DNA of 64,000 bases, taken from assembly GCF_050920705.1 (NCBI RefSeq), contig NZ_CP154799.1, positions 1,240,001-1,304,000 on the forward strand, in the 5' to 3' direction. A model generated the notes under the pieces. The model was not told the DNA's origin. It did no database searches and worked only from the letters and a program-made list of their open reading frames with translations. The translations under genes were made by a program, and so were the position numbers. The stretch's first letter is position 1. Each line of letters starts with the position of its first letter. Below, in pieces: positions 1 through 8,034 of the stretch. The stretch is from Regnicoccus_A sp014224355. GTDB lineage: Bacteria > Cyanobacteriota > Cyanobacteriia > PCC-6307 > Cyanobiaceae.

Positions 1-2983
1 CCTGCTGCAGCGCATCCAGGCCGGCTGAGCGCACCTCCTCGGAGATCTCGGGCAGGGGATCGGGCAGGGCCCTGCCCATGGCCTCCAGCCTCAGGGCCAG
101 AGCCCGTTCCTGTTCGGTAAGCGCCAGACGCTCCTCCCCCAGCCGTTGCAGCTCCCAGTGGCGTTGCTGCACGGCCTGCCGTTGCTGGGCCACCTGGGCT
201 TCGGCGGCATCGCGGGCGCGACGCCGTTCGCCGAAGCGCTCCTGCAACTGCTGCTGCTGCCCTTCCAGCTCCGCCCGTCGCTCCTGGCCCTGGCGTTCCT
301 GCTCCCGGCGCAGGTTGTGCTCCTCGGCCAGGCTGGCCACGGCCTGCTGCAGCCGCTTTTCCTCCAGGGCGAGGGCCTCGAGCTGATCCCCCAGGCGGGT
401 GAGGCTCAGGCTGCGTTCCCGCTGGGCGAGCAGCAGGTTGTCCCGGTGCTGGCGGGCGGCCGCCAGCTGCTGGTCGGCCGTCTCCAGATCCTGCTGCAGG
501 CCCTGCCAGCGGGAGCTGTCACCCGACGCCTGGGCTTCGGCCTCGGCCTGCTCCAGCACCGCCACGTCCTGCAGCAGGGGGGCCAGCTCGTGCTCCAGCT
601 GCTGGCTGCGCTCACGGCCGCTCTCCAGGCTGGCCCGGGTGTGGCTGCGCCGTTGCTGGAGCTGCTCCAGCCGTTGCAGCTGAGGCCCCAGGGCCCGCTC
701 TGCCGCCGCCAGCTCCGCCTTGAGGCCAGCCTGCCGCTGTCGGTCCTCCTGAAGCGCCGGGCGCAGCTGCTCCAGCTGCCGGCCCAGATCAGCCTCGCGG
801 CGACGGCAGACCACCAGGCTCTCCCCGAGCTCCAGCAGACGGCGCCGGTGGGGCTCCGCTTCGTCCTGCTCGCCCGCCCGTCCGAAGCTGAGCTGTCCGG
901 AGCGCTGCTGAAGGCTGCCGCCGGTCATGGCTCCGCTGCGCTCCAGCAGTTCTCCCTCCAGGGTCACTGCGCGGCAGCGGCCCAGCTCGCGGCGGGCGCT
1001 GGCGAGGTCCTGGAACACCAGGGTGTCGCCGAAGACGTGGCGGAACACCTCCCGGTAGACGGGCTCGAAGCGCAGCAGGTCGACGGCCCGGCCCACCAGT
1101 CCGTCACCGCCGGTGCGTCCACCCCCGCCTCCCCGCTCCAGGGCAGCACTGCCGGCGCTGCCGCCGCCCCGGATCTTGTTGAGCGGCAGGAAGGTGAGGC
1201 GACCGGCGCGGCGGCTCTTGAGCAGCTCGATCGCCTGGGAGGCGATGCGGTCGTCATCGACCACCACCTGGGCCAGCCGGCCGCCCGCGGCCACCTCCAG
1301 GGCCAGCCGATAGCGTTCCTCCACCTCGGCCAGCTGGGCCACGGGGCCGTGCAGACCACCGAGGCCTGATTCCAGCAGCAGCCGGAGGGCGCCGGTGCCA
1401 CGGCTTTCCTGGAGGGTGTCGCGGCGGCTTTCGATCCGGGCGATCTCGCGCTCCAGCTGGGTCTGCTCCTGCTCCAGGCGGGTGCGGGTGCGCTGCTGCA
1501 GGGCCAGTGCTTCGGCCAGCTCCTGGGCCTGGCGTTGTCGCTCCTCCACCAGCTTCTGCAGGGTCTCGCCCTCGGTCACCAGCTCCTGCAGGTGCCGCTG
1601 CTGGTCCTGGTCGGCGTTGCCACCGCTCGCCAGTTCCCCCTCGAGTTCCAGCAGGCGCTCCTCGGCCTGCCTGAGCCTCTCGGTGAGCTGCTGCTGTTCC
1701 GCCAGCAGGGGTGCCACCGCCTGCTGCAGGTCATGCCGCCGCTGGCTCCGCTGCTTCTGCTCCTCCAGCCAGGTGCCGGAGCGGCCTGCCACCTCCCCCA
1801 GCCGCCGGCGGGAGAGTTCCACGGCGCCTTCGGCGCTGAGGCAGGCCTGCTCCGCCGCCGCCAGGGCGCCGCTGTGCTGCTCGTCGGCACTGAGAGCAAG
1901 GCGCTGGCGCTGCAGTTCGGCGTTCTGGCGTTGAAGGTCCTGGCGCTGGCCCTGCAGCGTCTCGGCCTGCTGCTGCTGCCGTTCCGCCTGGCGTTGCAGC
2001 TCGCGGGCGCTGGTCTCCAGGCCGGCCAGCTCCGCCTGGACCACCAGCAGGCTGTCTTCTCCGAGGGCCTTGACCTCCGCCTGGAGGAGGGCCAGCCCGC
2101 TGCTGGCCTGCTCCAGAGTGTCCTGGGCGGCGGCGAGCCCCGTGCGATCACTCTGTTCCTGCGCCTCAAGAGCCGTCTGGCGCTGCCGCAGGGCATCCAG
2201 CTGGCAGCCAGCCTGTTCATGGGCCAGCACCTGCTCCTGCAGGCGGCCGAGCTGCTGGCGCTGGCGCAGGTCCTGATAGGTGCGCGCCTTGGCACAGTCG
2301 CGCTCCAGCCTCTGGCGGGCCCCCAGCAGCTCCTGCTCAACGATCCGGCAGCGTTCCTGGCGTTCCTGCACCTCGTCGAGCTTGGCGCGGGTCTGCTCGA
2401 TGCGGGAATCGAACAGGGCGACCCCGGCCAGTTCATCGATCAGGCCACGGCGGTCGCGGGCGCTCATCGAGACGATCCGGGTCACATCCCCCTGCATCAC
2501 CACGTTGCTGCCCTCGGGATCCACCCGCAGGCGGCGCAGCTGGGTCTGGAGCTGCTGAAGGTTGCAGGGAACGCCGTCGGAGCTGTAGCTGCTGCTGTAG
2601 GTGCCGCCGGGGGCCAGCCGCAGCCGCCGGCTCACGGTCCATTCCTTCTGCCCCGGCTGGATCCAGGGCCCCTCCGCCGGGGCCTCGAGGCCCGCTTCGG
2701 CCGGATCGGGCTGCCAGTCGCTGAGATCGAAACGCACGCTGACCACCGTTTCGGCAGCCTTGCCCTGGCGCACCGTGGCGCTGTTGATCAGGTCGGGCAG
2801 GCGTTCGGCCCGCATGCCGCGGCTGCTGGCCAGGCCCAGGCAGAACAGCACAGCATCAAGAATGTTGCTCTTGCCCGAGCCGTTCGGGCCGGTGATCACG
2901 GTGAACGATGGCTCCAGCCGGATGGCCATCGCTCCGCCGAACGACTTGAACTGAGCGAGTTCGACCTGATTGATGTAAACCAA
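1..2983 (-). CDS. smc: Chromosome segregation protein SMC, N-terminal ~994 residues (runs off left edge)
   Basis: SMC is the ATPase of the bacterial condensin-like complex; it organises and segregates the nucleoid with ScpA and ScpB. The reverse-strand frame starts MVYINQVELAQFKSFGG, then has a Walker A GPNGSGKSN at residues 32-40. A long Gln/Glu/Arg/Leu-rich coiled coil follows. A glycine-rich hinge lies around residues 525-680 and includes a TFLPLNKI motif. A second coiled coil then reaches the window edge. Roughly 200 C-terminal residues (signature and Walker B) lie outside. The start is a TTG at 2983, because no ATG or GTG sits in frame near the conserved N-terminus. Family identity is secure; the start codon is inferred from homologue-like N-terminal spacing. 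Confidence 0.96.
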   Translation of the reverse strand, partial: MVYINQVELAQFKSFGGAMAIRLEPSFTVITGPNGSGKSNILDAVLFCLGLASSRGMRAERLPDLINSATVRQGKAAETVVSVRFDLSDWQPDPAEAGLEAPAEGPWIQPGQKEWTVSRRLRLAPGGTYSSSYSSDGVPCNLQQLQTQLRRLRVDPEGSNVVMQGDVTRIVSMSARDRRGLIDELAGVALFDSRIEQTRAKLDEVQERQERCRIVEQELLGARQRLERDCAKARTYQDLRQRQQLGRLQEQVLAHEQAGCQLDALRQRQTALEAQEQSDRTGLAAAQDTLEQASSGLALLQAEVKALGEDSLLVVQAELAGLETSARELQRQAERQQQQAETLQGQRQDLQRQNAELQRQRLALSADEQHSGALAAAEQACLSAEGAVELSRRRLGEVAGRSGTWLEEQKQRSQRRHDLQQAVAPLLAEQQQLTERLRQAEERLLELEGELASGGNADQDQQRHLQELVTEGETLQKLVEERQRQAQELAEALALQQRTRTRLEQEQTQLEREIARIESRRDTLQESRGTGALRLLLESGLGGLHGPVAQLAEVEERYRLALEVAAGGRLAQVVVDDDRIASQAIELLKSRRAGRLTFLPLNKIRGGGSAGSAALERGGGGGRTGGDGLVGRAVDLLRFEPVYREVFRHVFGDTLVFQDLASARRELGRCRAVTLEGELLERSGAMTGGSLQQRSGQLSFGRAGEQDEAEPHRRRLLELGESLVVCRRREADLGRQLEQLRPALQEDRQRQAGLKAELAAAERALGPQLQRLEQLQQRRSHTRASLESGRERSQQLEHELAPLLQDVAVLEQAEAEAQASGDSSRWQGLQQDLETADQQLAAARQHRDNLLLAQRERSLSLTRLGDQLEALALEEKRLQQAVASLAEEHNLRREQERQGQERRAELEGQQQQLQERFGERRRARDAAEAQVAQQRQAVQQRHWELQRLGEERLALTEQERALALRLEAMGRALPDPLPEISEEVRSAGLDALQQ

Positions 2984-3071
2984 CAGGCCCGCGTGCAGTG
3001 CTGAGCACCCGCAACCTAGCGGAACTGCTGCCGATCTCAAGCCCCTCCTTATCGTGAAGGGCAGAGACCCT

Positions 3072-3503
3072 ATGCATCGTCAGCCCATGGAACCGGAAAC
3101 CACCACCGTCAGTCGTGATCGCTTCCGTGAACGCTTCGACGCCCTGCTGCCCACCATCCAGCGCGAGTGGCCGCAGGTGGCCCGCGAAACCCTGGAGGCC
3201 ACCCGCGGCAACCTGGATGAGATGGTCTCGGTGATTGCCGAGCAGACCGGGCGCACCGCCAGTGGCGTGCAGGACCAACTGCTTGATCTGGTCCATGTGG
3301 CCGGCGATCGCACCCGCGACCTGGTGGATCGCATCGGTCCGCTGGAGGAGCAGCTGGAGCATCTTCTCGATGAACTCAACAGCAGCCTGCGGCCCCGGAT
3401 CGAGAAACCCGTGCGTGACCGTCCTCTGCTGGCGGTCGGAGTGGCTGCTGCGGTGGGGCTGATCGCCGGGCTGCTGCTGGCTCCCGGTCGGCGCTCCTCA
3501 TGA
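3072..3503 (+). CDS. DUF883/YqjD-like membrane-anchored protein
   Basis: A protein of about 143 residues with a long, charged, helix-prone N-terminal part (around residues 10-110) and a single C-terminal hydrophobic segment rich in Ala, Val, Leu and Gly that ends in a short basic tail. This is the layout of the YqjD/ElaB (DUF883) family of inner-membrane-anchored proteins, some of which bind ribosomes in E. coli. It overlaps the next gene by 4 bases (ATGA), which suggests translational coupling, and the next gene is a YqjE-like holin-family protein, as in the E. coli yqjDE pair. The start could be ATG 3072, ATG 3087 or GTG 3054. The family call rests on layout and neighbourhood; the biochemical role is unknown. 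Confidence 0.7.
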   Translation: MHRQPMEPETTTVSRDRFRERFDALLPTIQREWPQVARETLEATRGNLDEMVSVIAEQTGRTASGVQDQLLDLVHVAGDRTRDLVDRIGPLEEQLEHLLDELNSSLRPRIEKPVRDRPLLAVGVAAAVGLIAGLLLAPGRRSS

Positions 3504-3913
3504 GTTCGGCCGACGACGAGCGCCGGGGCCGACGCTCCGGCGGCGCTGGGATGGGGCGGGTGGCAGCGGGCCGCGTCACCGCCCTGGTGACGTCGGTGAT
3601 GGACCTGCACGTGCGCATCGCTCTGCAGGAGGTGGACCAGGAGAAGCGACGGCTGATCAGCGGTGGCGTGCTGCTGGCGACCGGCGGCACCCTGATGCTG
3701 CTGGCCTCGGTGGCCGGCCACGTCGCCCTGGTGTTGTGGCTGCACCAGAGCTTCGGCTGGGAATGGCTCCAGGCCGTGCTGCTGCTTTTGGTGGGGGATC
3801 TGGTGCTCGCAGGTGTGCTGCTGCGCATCGGTGGCCAGCTGATCAGCGGGCCCTACCTGCCCCAGACCACGGCTGGGCTGAGCAAGACCACCCGCGCCCT
3901 GCTGGGCCGATGA
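3500..3913 (+). CDS. Phage-holin-family / YqjE-like (DUF1469) membrane protein
   Basis: A 137-residue protein. A basic N-terminus is followed by an amphipathic helix and two hydrophobic membrane segments at about residues 55-80 and 88-112, joined by a short loop containing Phe-Gly-Trp-Glu-Trp. This is typical of the DUF1469/YqjE group, annotated as putative actinobacteriophage-type holin superfamily III. Despite the name these are normally chromosomal membrane proteins, and no other phage gene is nearby. It starts inside the stop of the upstream DUF883-like gene and its own stop overlaps the next start, so the three genes form one coupled operon. The lytic function implied by the family name is not supported here. 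Confidence 0.72.
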   Translation: MSSADDERRGRRSGGAGMGRVAAGRVTALVTSVMDLHVRIALQEVDQEKRRLISGGVLLATGGTLMLLASVAGHVALVLWLHQSFGWEWLQAVLLLLVGDLVLAGVLLRIGGQLISGPYLPQTTAGLSKTTRALLGR

Positions 3914-4542
3914 GCCCGAAGCCGTTCCCCAGATCCAGCCACGGCGGTGAGGGGAGCCTCGGAACCGAGCCTGGCTCCCAGAGCCCGTCGCCGCCGGATC
4001 AGCACGACCCAACCCAGCGGGAGTCGCCCGAGCTGCGCCGCCAGGACGTGCTGCTCACTGAGCTCTGGTGCCAGATGCTGATCGATTGCCACGATCTGGC
4101 CGAGGCACTGCCCGAGGGCCTGCCCTCTGAGCCGGTGCCCAGCCGGATCTGGAGCAGCCTGCGCCGGGAGTCGGTGCCCAGCGCCACCAGCCTGGGGCGG
4201 TTGTCACCGGAAATCCGCGCTGAACTGCGCCTGCAGACCGGCTGCGCCTGCGGCTTCTACCACCTGCAGCAGATCGGCTACACCGATGTCTGTGAGCGGG
4301 CCAACCAACTGCAGGCCGCCGGGGATGAGGGCTCCTACCTGGGCGGCTGTCTGCTGCTGCTGCTTTCGCTGGTGCTGAGCCTGCCCCCCAGCGAAACGAT
4401 GGTGGAGCAGCTCAGCCAGCACTACAGCAACGCCGAAGCCGATCTGGAGCGCAGCGAGCAGTTTCTCTTCGAGCTGATGCTCTCGCTGCTGGCCCGGCAC
4501 ACCCAGGAGCTGCTCCAGGTCACGGCTGAGCCGGAGCCATGA
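3910..4542 (+). CDS. Conserved cyanobacterial hypothetical protein (third gene of coupled trio)
   Basis: A 210-residue protein of unknown function. The first ~45 residues are Pro/Ser/Glu-rich and probably disordered. The rest looks globular and helical, with a Leu-rich run (eight Leu/Ser in a row near residue 155) that is either a buried helix or a short membrane-associated segment. The ATG at 3910 overlaps the upstream stop as ATGA; an in-frame start at 3736 would lie inside the holin-like gene and is rejected. Its fixed place behind DUF883 and YqjE-like genes suggests a partner in the same envelope-associated module, which is inference only. Confidence 0.65.
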   Translation: MSPKPFPRSSHGGEGSLGTEPGSQSPSPPDQHDPTQRESPELRRQDVLLTELWCQMLIDCHDLAEALPEGLPSEPVPSRIWSSLRRESVPSATSLGRLSPEIRAELRLQTGCACGFYHLQQIGYTDVCERANQLQAAGDEGSYLGGCLLLLLSLVLSLPPSETMVEQLSQHYSNAEADLERSEQFLFELMLSLLARHTQELLQVTAEPEP

Positions 4543-4569
4543 CGGCCGCGGCCCCGCGGCAGCAGCGCC

Positions 4570-5787
4570 TCAGCGGATCTCGTAATGCAGCCAGCGGCAG
4601 TCGATGCCGCCGTTGCTGATCGGAATCCGCCGCCTGGATTTCATGCGCAGGGCGCCGGTGAGCTCCGGGTTGCCGCTGAGCAGCCACAGGCTCCAGCCGG
4701 AGCAGCGTTGCTTGAGCATCACGCCGAGGTCGGCGTAGAGGGCCTCGAGATTGTCTTCGCCACCGAGCCGGGCGCCGTAGGGGGGATTGCAGACGATCAC
4801 TCCCGGCCCGCTCGGCGGCTGGAAGTCACGGCAGTCTCCCTGTTGCAGCTGGACGTGGTCGCCGACGCCGGCGCTGACGGCGTTGGCGCGGGCCTGCTCG
4901 AGCACGTCGGCGTTGTGCTCCAGGCCCACGATCGGCGCCAGCGGCGGGGGCGCCTCCGCCAGCCCCTGGGCGGCCTTCACCTCCTGCGCCCAGAGGGCGG
5001 CCTTGAAATCGGGCCAGTGGCCCAGCAGCTGGGGCCGCGGTTGGTTGCCGGCGGGATCAAGGCCCGGGGCACGGCCGAGCTGGCGGCAGGCGGCCTCGAT
5101 CAACAGCGTTCCGGAACCACAGAGGGGATCGGCCAGAGGCACCGAGCCATCCCAGCCCGTGAGGGCGATCAGGCCACTGGCCAGGTTTTCCTTCAAGGGC
5201 GCCAGGCCCACGGCGGCCCTCCAGCCGCGGCGGTGCAGGCTGCCGCCGGCCCCATCCACGCTCAGCACCCCCATCCCGCCGCGCCCTCCCGGCGCACGGC
5301 CGAGGTGCAGGTGCAGGCAGAGATCGGGATCGTCGCGATCAATCGAGGAGCGCTCGCCCCAGCGTTGCCGCTGCCCATCCACCAGGGCATTTTTCACCTG
5401 CAGCGCCGTGAAGTGGCTGTGGGCCAGCCCCGGCAGGCTGCCACTCACATCCACCCGGAAGCTGCGACTCGGCGGCAGCCACTGATCCCAGTCGGCGGCG
5501 CCGGCCACGGCGTCGTGGAGCTGGCGGGGGCCATCACAGCTGAAACGGGCCAGTTCCCGCAGGATCCGGAACGGAAGGCGGGCCTGCAGCTGCAGGCGAT
5601 AGAAGCCCTTCAGGTCGGTGCGGAACGCCACCGCCCGCCGCAGCACCTGCACCGACTCGGCGCCCAGGCTCGTGAGCTCAGCGGCGCCCGCCTCCTCCAG
5701 CCCCGGGGGCAGCACAGCCACGCCGGCCAGCGGCCCGCCCATGGATCGGCTCATCTTGGCTTGGCTCTGGCGCTTGGGTTCGGTCAT
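4570..5787 (-). CDS. THUMP-domain class I rRNA methyltransferase (RlmL/YcbY N-half type)
   Basis: A protein of about 405 residues that transfers a methyl group from S-adenosylmethionine to RNA, most likely guanine N2 of 23S rRNA as in RlmL. The N-terminal half matches a THUMP module, beginning VLPPGLEEAGAAEL. The C-terminal half has the Rossmann methyltransferase motifs: PLCGSGTLLIEA (SAM binding), GLEHNADVLEQA, and the catalytic NPPYGARLG, which marks amino-group methylation of a base. The frame is open to 5838, but that start would approach the tmRNA acceptor piece, so ATG 5787 (MTEPKRQ) is preferred; 5742 is another option. The exact target nucleotide is not readable from sequence. Confidence 0.87.
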   Translation of the reverse strand: MTEPKRQSQAKMSRSMGGPLAGVAVLPPGLEEAGAAELTSLGAESVQVLRRAVAFRTDLKGFYRLQLQARLPFRILRELARFSCDGPRQLHDAVAGAADWDQWLPPSRSFRVDVSGSLPGLAHSHFTALQVKNALVDGQRQRWGERSSIDRDDPDLCLHLHLGRAPGGRGGMGVLSVDGAGGSLHRRGWRAAVGLAPLKENLASGLIALTGWDGSVPLADPLCGSGTLLIEAACRQLGRAPGLDPAGNQPRPQLLGHWPDFKAALWAQEVKAAQGLAEAPPPLAPIVGLEHNADVLEQARANAVSAGVGDHVQLQQGDCRDFQPPSGPGVIVCNPPYGARLGGEDNLEALYADLGVMLKQRCSGWSLWLLSGNPELTGALRMKSRRRIPISNGGIDCRWLHYEIR

Positions 5788-5840
5788 GCCCACCCTGCCG
5801 GGCGGCATGGGGACGCGCTTGTGCTGCCACAATGACAAGG

Positions 5841-6133
5841 TCAGTCTTCGGACTGACTAGGTGGCTCACACCAGTGCTTCGGACAGCGGTTCGATTCCGC
5901 TCAGCTCCATTTCACCCCGCTGCGGCGGCGGTTTCCCGGGGCTGCAATGGTTTCGACGGGGTATGAGGAGGGTGACTGAAGCCTGCTCGGTAAGAGCAAA
6001 CCCGTAACAGCGAACAACATCGTTCGTTTCTCCCGTCAGCCCGCCCCTGTGGCCGCCTGACTCCTATAGGGAGATGGGGTAGGTCAGCCTTATCACCCAA
6101 ATGACCCATGGGGCCTGGAAGGGCCCCTCTTTC
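5841..6133 (+). ncRNA. ssrA: Circularly permuted two-piece tmRNA (acceptor piece, then coding piece)
   Basis: tmRNA with SmpB rescues stalled ribosomes and tags the nascent chain. Here the acceptor half comes first: a T-arm at 5885-5901 (AGCGG, TTCGATT loop, CCGCT), then CAGCTCC and A at 5902-5909. A ~28-base intervening segment follows, then the 5' half starting GGGGCTG at 5938-5944. CAGCTCC pairs with GGGGCTG over 7 bp (one G-U), so the acceptor stem re-forms across the permutation. The resume codon GCG is at 6010; the reading frame 6010-6060 encodes ANNIVRFSRQPAPVAA and a TGA. GCTTCGG (5876-5882) can pair with CTGAAGC (5976-5982), a possible P2 helix. Such permuted genes are known from alpha-cyanobacteria. 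The outer ends are approximate. Confidence 0.95.
6110..6133 (+). terminator. Intrinsic-type terminator of the tmRNA gene
   Basis: The inverted repeat GGGGCC (6110-6115) / GGCCCC (6122-6127), with a six-base loop TGGAAG, is followed by a pyrimidine run TCTTTC. It lies about 50 bases after the tag stop codon and fits the 3' end of the ssrA transcript. The T-run is interrupted, so efficiency is uncertain. Confidence 0.6.
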
Positions 6134-6182
6134 ATTGTTGGGACTGGCATCTGCGTGGTCGCCCAGCTGCACTCTTGGCGCG

Positions 6183-6204
6183 CTTGCTGACATCTTGCTG
6201 ACAT
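6183..6204 (+). repeat. 11-bp perfect tandem duplication
   Basis: CTTGCTGACAT occurs twice head to tail at 6183-6193 and 6194-6204, in the non-coding gap between the tmRNA terminator and the first IS element. Nothing else in this ~180-base gap (6134-6315) looks coding. It may be a slippage product or a scar of past rearrangement. Confidence 0.6.
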
Positions 6205-6315
6205 CAGGCCCCGAGGCTGGGCTGCTGACAACAGCGAGGTCACGGCCGTTCGGTTGGCTGAAGCCAGCAACCGGATCGTTCGCTGGTAACCATGATCGTG
6301 GAAGGTAGGCCCTTA

Positions 6316-7532
6316 GGAAGCTCTGGACAATACTTCCGCATAGTCAGTCGCGGTCCGCCAATTGTTCGGCTTGGACTATTTCAGCGCAGATCGGGCTGGA
6401 ATGAGCCTGATCTCACCATGATTGGGGACTGGCCGCTTCCATTGAGGGTTATTTTGCCCCCAATGGGCACACCATTCCCCCGATCATGTCCTGCATAGCA
6501 ACTGATGACGCACCATGAATAGGTTTGCAAGGGCTGCCAGGACGTTCACCTTGCAGCGGTTTTTGATCATGCCCCGCAGTCGGGTATTCTGAAATCCGAA
6601 CTGCCGCTTAATCACGCGGAACGGGTGCTCGACCTTCGCGCGGATGTGTGCTTTGGCGGTCTCGATCAGATCATCCAGTCGTCCCTCCGGAGTATCGGGC
6701 AGAGCACGCCGCTTCCCTGGGCGCATGGCAACGCGGAAGCCGATGCCCTTGCCTTCCATCTCTGGACGCTTCTCGATCCCCTGGTAGCCGGCATCCGCGT
6801 AGACCACCGTCTCCTCACCGTGCAGGAGTTCGGCTGCTGGGGTGAGGTCATGCACATTGGCAGCGGTGGTTTCCACTGCGTGGATCAGGCCTGTGTCCTT
6901 GTCCACGCCGATGTGAACCTTCATCCCGAAATACCACTGGTTGCCCTTTTTGGTCTGGTGCATCTCCGGATCCCTTTTCCCCTTCTTGTTCTTGGTAGAA
7001 CTGGGAGCCGCGATCAAGGTGGCATCGATGATCGTGCCTTGCTTCATGGCCATGCCGTTGGCCTTGAGGTGGGCCTTCACCGTCTCAAAGATCTGCTCTC
7101 CCAGGTTGTGCTTCTCCAGCAGGTGGCGGAACATCAGGATCGTGGTCTCATCTGGGATTCTGTCGCTGATCAAGTCGATCCCCGCGAACCGACGCATCGT
7201 CGGCACCTCAATCAGCGCATCCTCCATCGCTGGATCGCTGAGGTCATACCACTGCTGCAGCAAATGGATTCGCAGCATCGTGGCCAAAGGATACGGAGGC
7301 CGGCCTCCCTTTTTGCTGGTCTTGGGGTAGTGGGGCTCGATCAGATCGATCAGTGCACTCCATGGAACAACCGCCTCCATCTCAGCCAGAAAGCGCTCGC
7401 GCCGGGTCCGCTTTTTGGCTGTGGACTGCTCGTAATCACCAAAACCGAACTGCTTGACGCCCATGAAGCCTGTAAACGGTTGGGATCACAAGGCCATTCT
7501 CGCGCAGGGTGGTGGGGTTTTCCAGAGGCTCC
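6316..7532. mobile_element. Complete IS5-family insertion sequence, 1217 bp, with 4-bp target duplication
   Basis: The left end GGAAGCTCTGGACAA (6316-6330) and the reverse complement of the right end, GGAGCCTCTGGAAAA (7532 to 7518), match at 12 of 15 positions, so they are imperfect terminal inverted repeats. Both ends are flanked by CTTA (6312-6315 and 7533-7536), a 4-bp target duplication that fits the YTAR-like sites favoured by IS5. One full-length transposase gene on the minus strand fills the element. Ends and duplication are intact, so the insertion looks recent and could still be mobile. Confidence 0.88.
6484..7464 (-). CDS. IS5-family transposase, intact
   Basis: A 326-residue DDE transposase that cuts and joins the ends of the surrounding element. 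An N-terminal DUF772-type domain has the stretch YPLATMLRIHLLQQWYDLSD. The catalytic core then shows the first Asp in GTIIDATLIAAPSSTKNKKG, the second Asp in VVYADAGYQG and the Glu in AKVEHPFRVIKRQFG. This order and the signature HQTKKGNQWYFGMKVHIGVD are characteristic of the IS5 subgroup. Length is normal and no frame break is seen. It starts at ATG 7464, 69 bases inside the right inverted repeat. Confidence 0.96.
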   Translation of the reverse strand: MGVKQFGFGDYEQSTAKKRTRRERFLAEMEAVVPWSALIDLIEPHYPKTSKKGGRPPYPLATMLRIHLLQQWYDLSDPAMEDALIEVPTMRRFAGIDLISDRIPDETTILMFRHLLEKHNLGEQIFETVKAHLKANGMAMKQGTIIDATLIAAPSSTKNKKGKRDPEMHQTKKGNQWYFGMKVHIGVDKDTGLIHAVETTAANVHDLTPAAELLHGEETVVYADAGYQGIEKRPEMEGKGIGFRVAMRPGKRRALPDTPEGRLDDLIETAKAHIRAKVEHPFRVIKRQFGFQNTRLRGMIKNRCKVNVLAALANLFMVRHQLLCRT

Positions 7533-7533
7533 C

Positions 7534-7857
7534 TTACTGAGCTGGGTCTTCCGGTGTACTCAACCGGTGCGGCGCCTCCTCATCGAACAGAACCATCGCC
7601 TTTTGCTCCGCCTCACCCGGGTCCCGCCAGCGGAACAGCAGGTTGTCGTTGAGCTGCTCCGGCGGCACCGATGGCCGGCCTTCTGAGGCGTACAGCTCAC
7701 AGAAGGTGGGATTGAGCCGATCGAGGGTCTGATCGGCCAGCTTCCGGATCCGCTGCAGCGGATGGCTGGCCGGAATCCGCTCCTCGATCGACACGTTGGA
7801 GAACAGGGAGCCGCTGGGTTCCCGGTGACCTCGCCTCTGGCTGGGCAGTTGGCCCAT
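7534..7857 (-). pseudogene. Transposase N-terminal remnant (DUF772 type, IS5/IS1182-like)
   Basis: Reading from 7857, the frame gives an N-terminal transposase domain with IEERIPASHPLQRIRKLADQ and LNPTFCELYASEGRPSVPPE, typical of DUF772 domains. It then jumps directly to NLLFRW, skipping the ~30 residues that normally separate these blocks, and turns into unrelated sequence before the stop. No catalytic DDE residues remain. The open frame continues upstream to 7944, but that part is not transposase-like. The intact IS5 element sits against its 3' side, so this is an older element damaged by deletion. Confidence 0.82.
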
Positions 7858-8034
7858 GTTCGCAGAGAAGACCGGGTTTTTCAGTAAGCTCCTAAGGCCG
7901 GCGGGATCGATGGCCGGAGAGTGGATCGTGCAGAGAGGGTCCATCCCCGAGACAAGAGAGAGACATGCTGGAACGGCTAGCCGCCCTGACGGCCTGCACC
8001 CAAGCGAGTAATATGGCTCAAGTTAAGTAATGGT

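Noticed and set aside
146..3004. Long plus-strand open frames 146-1369 and 1535-3004
   Set aside because: Antisense shadows of smc: Leu/Gln/Ala-rich translation without domains, caused by high GC and the codon pattern of the opposite strand.
3500..3913. Phage or lysis cassette from the holin-family hit
   Set aside because: No endolysin or other phage gene nearby; YqjE-like proteins are chromosomal.
4585..5835. 416-residue plus-strand frame
   Set aside because: Exact antisense of the THUMP methyltransferase; the minus-strand frame has all catalytic motifs.
5841..5856. Hairpin TCAGTC-TTCG-GACTGA as a terminator
   Set aside because: No T-run, and it fits the 5' part of the tmRNA precursor; its exact role is open.
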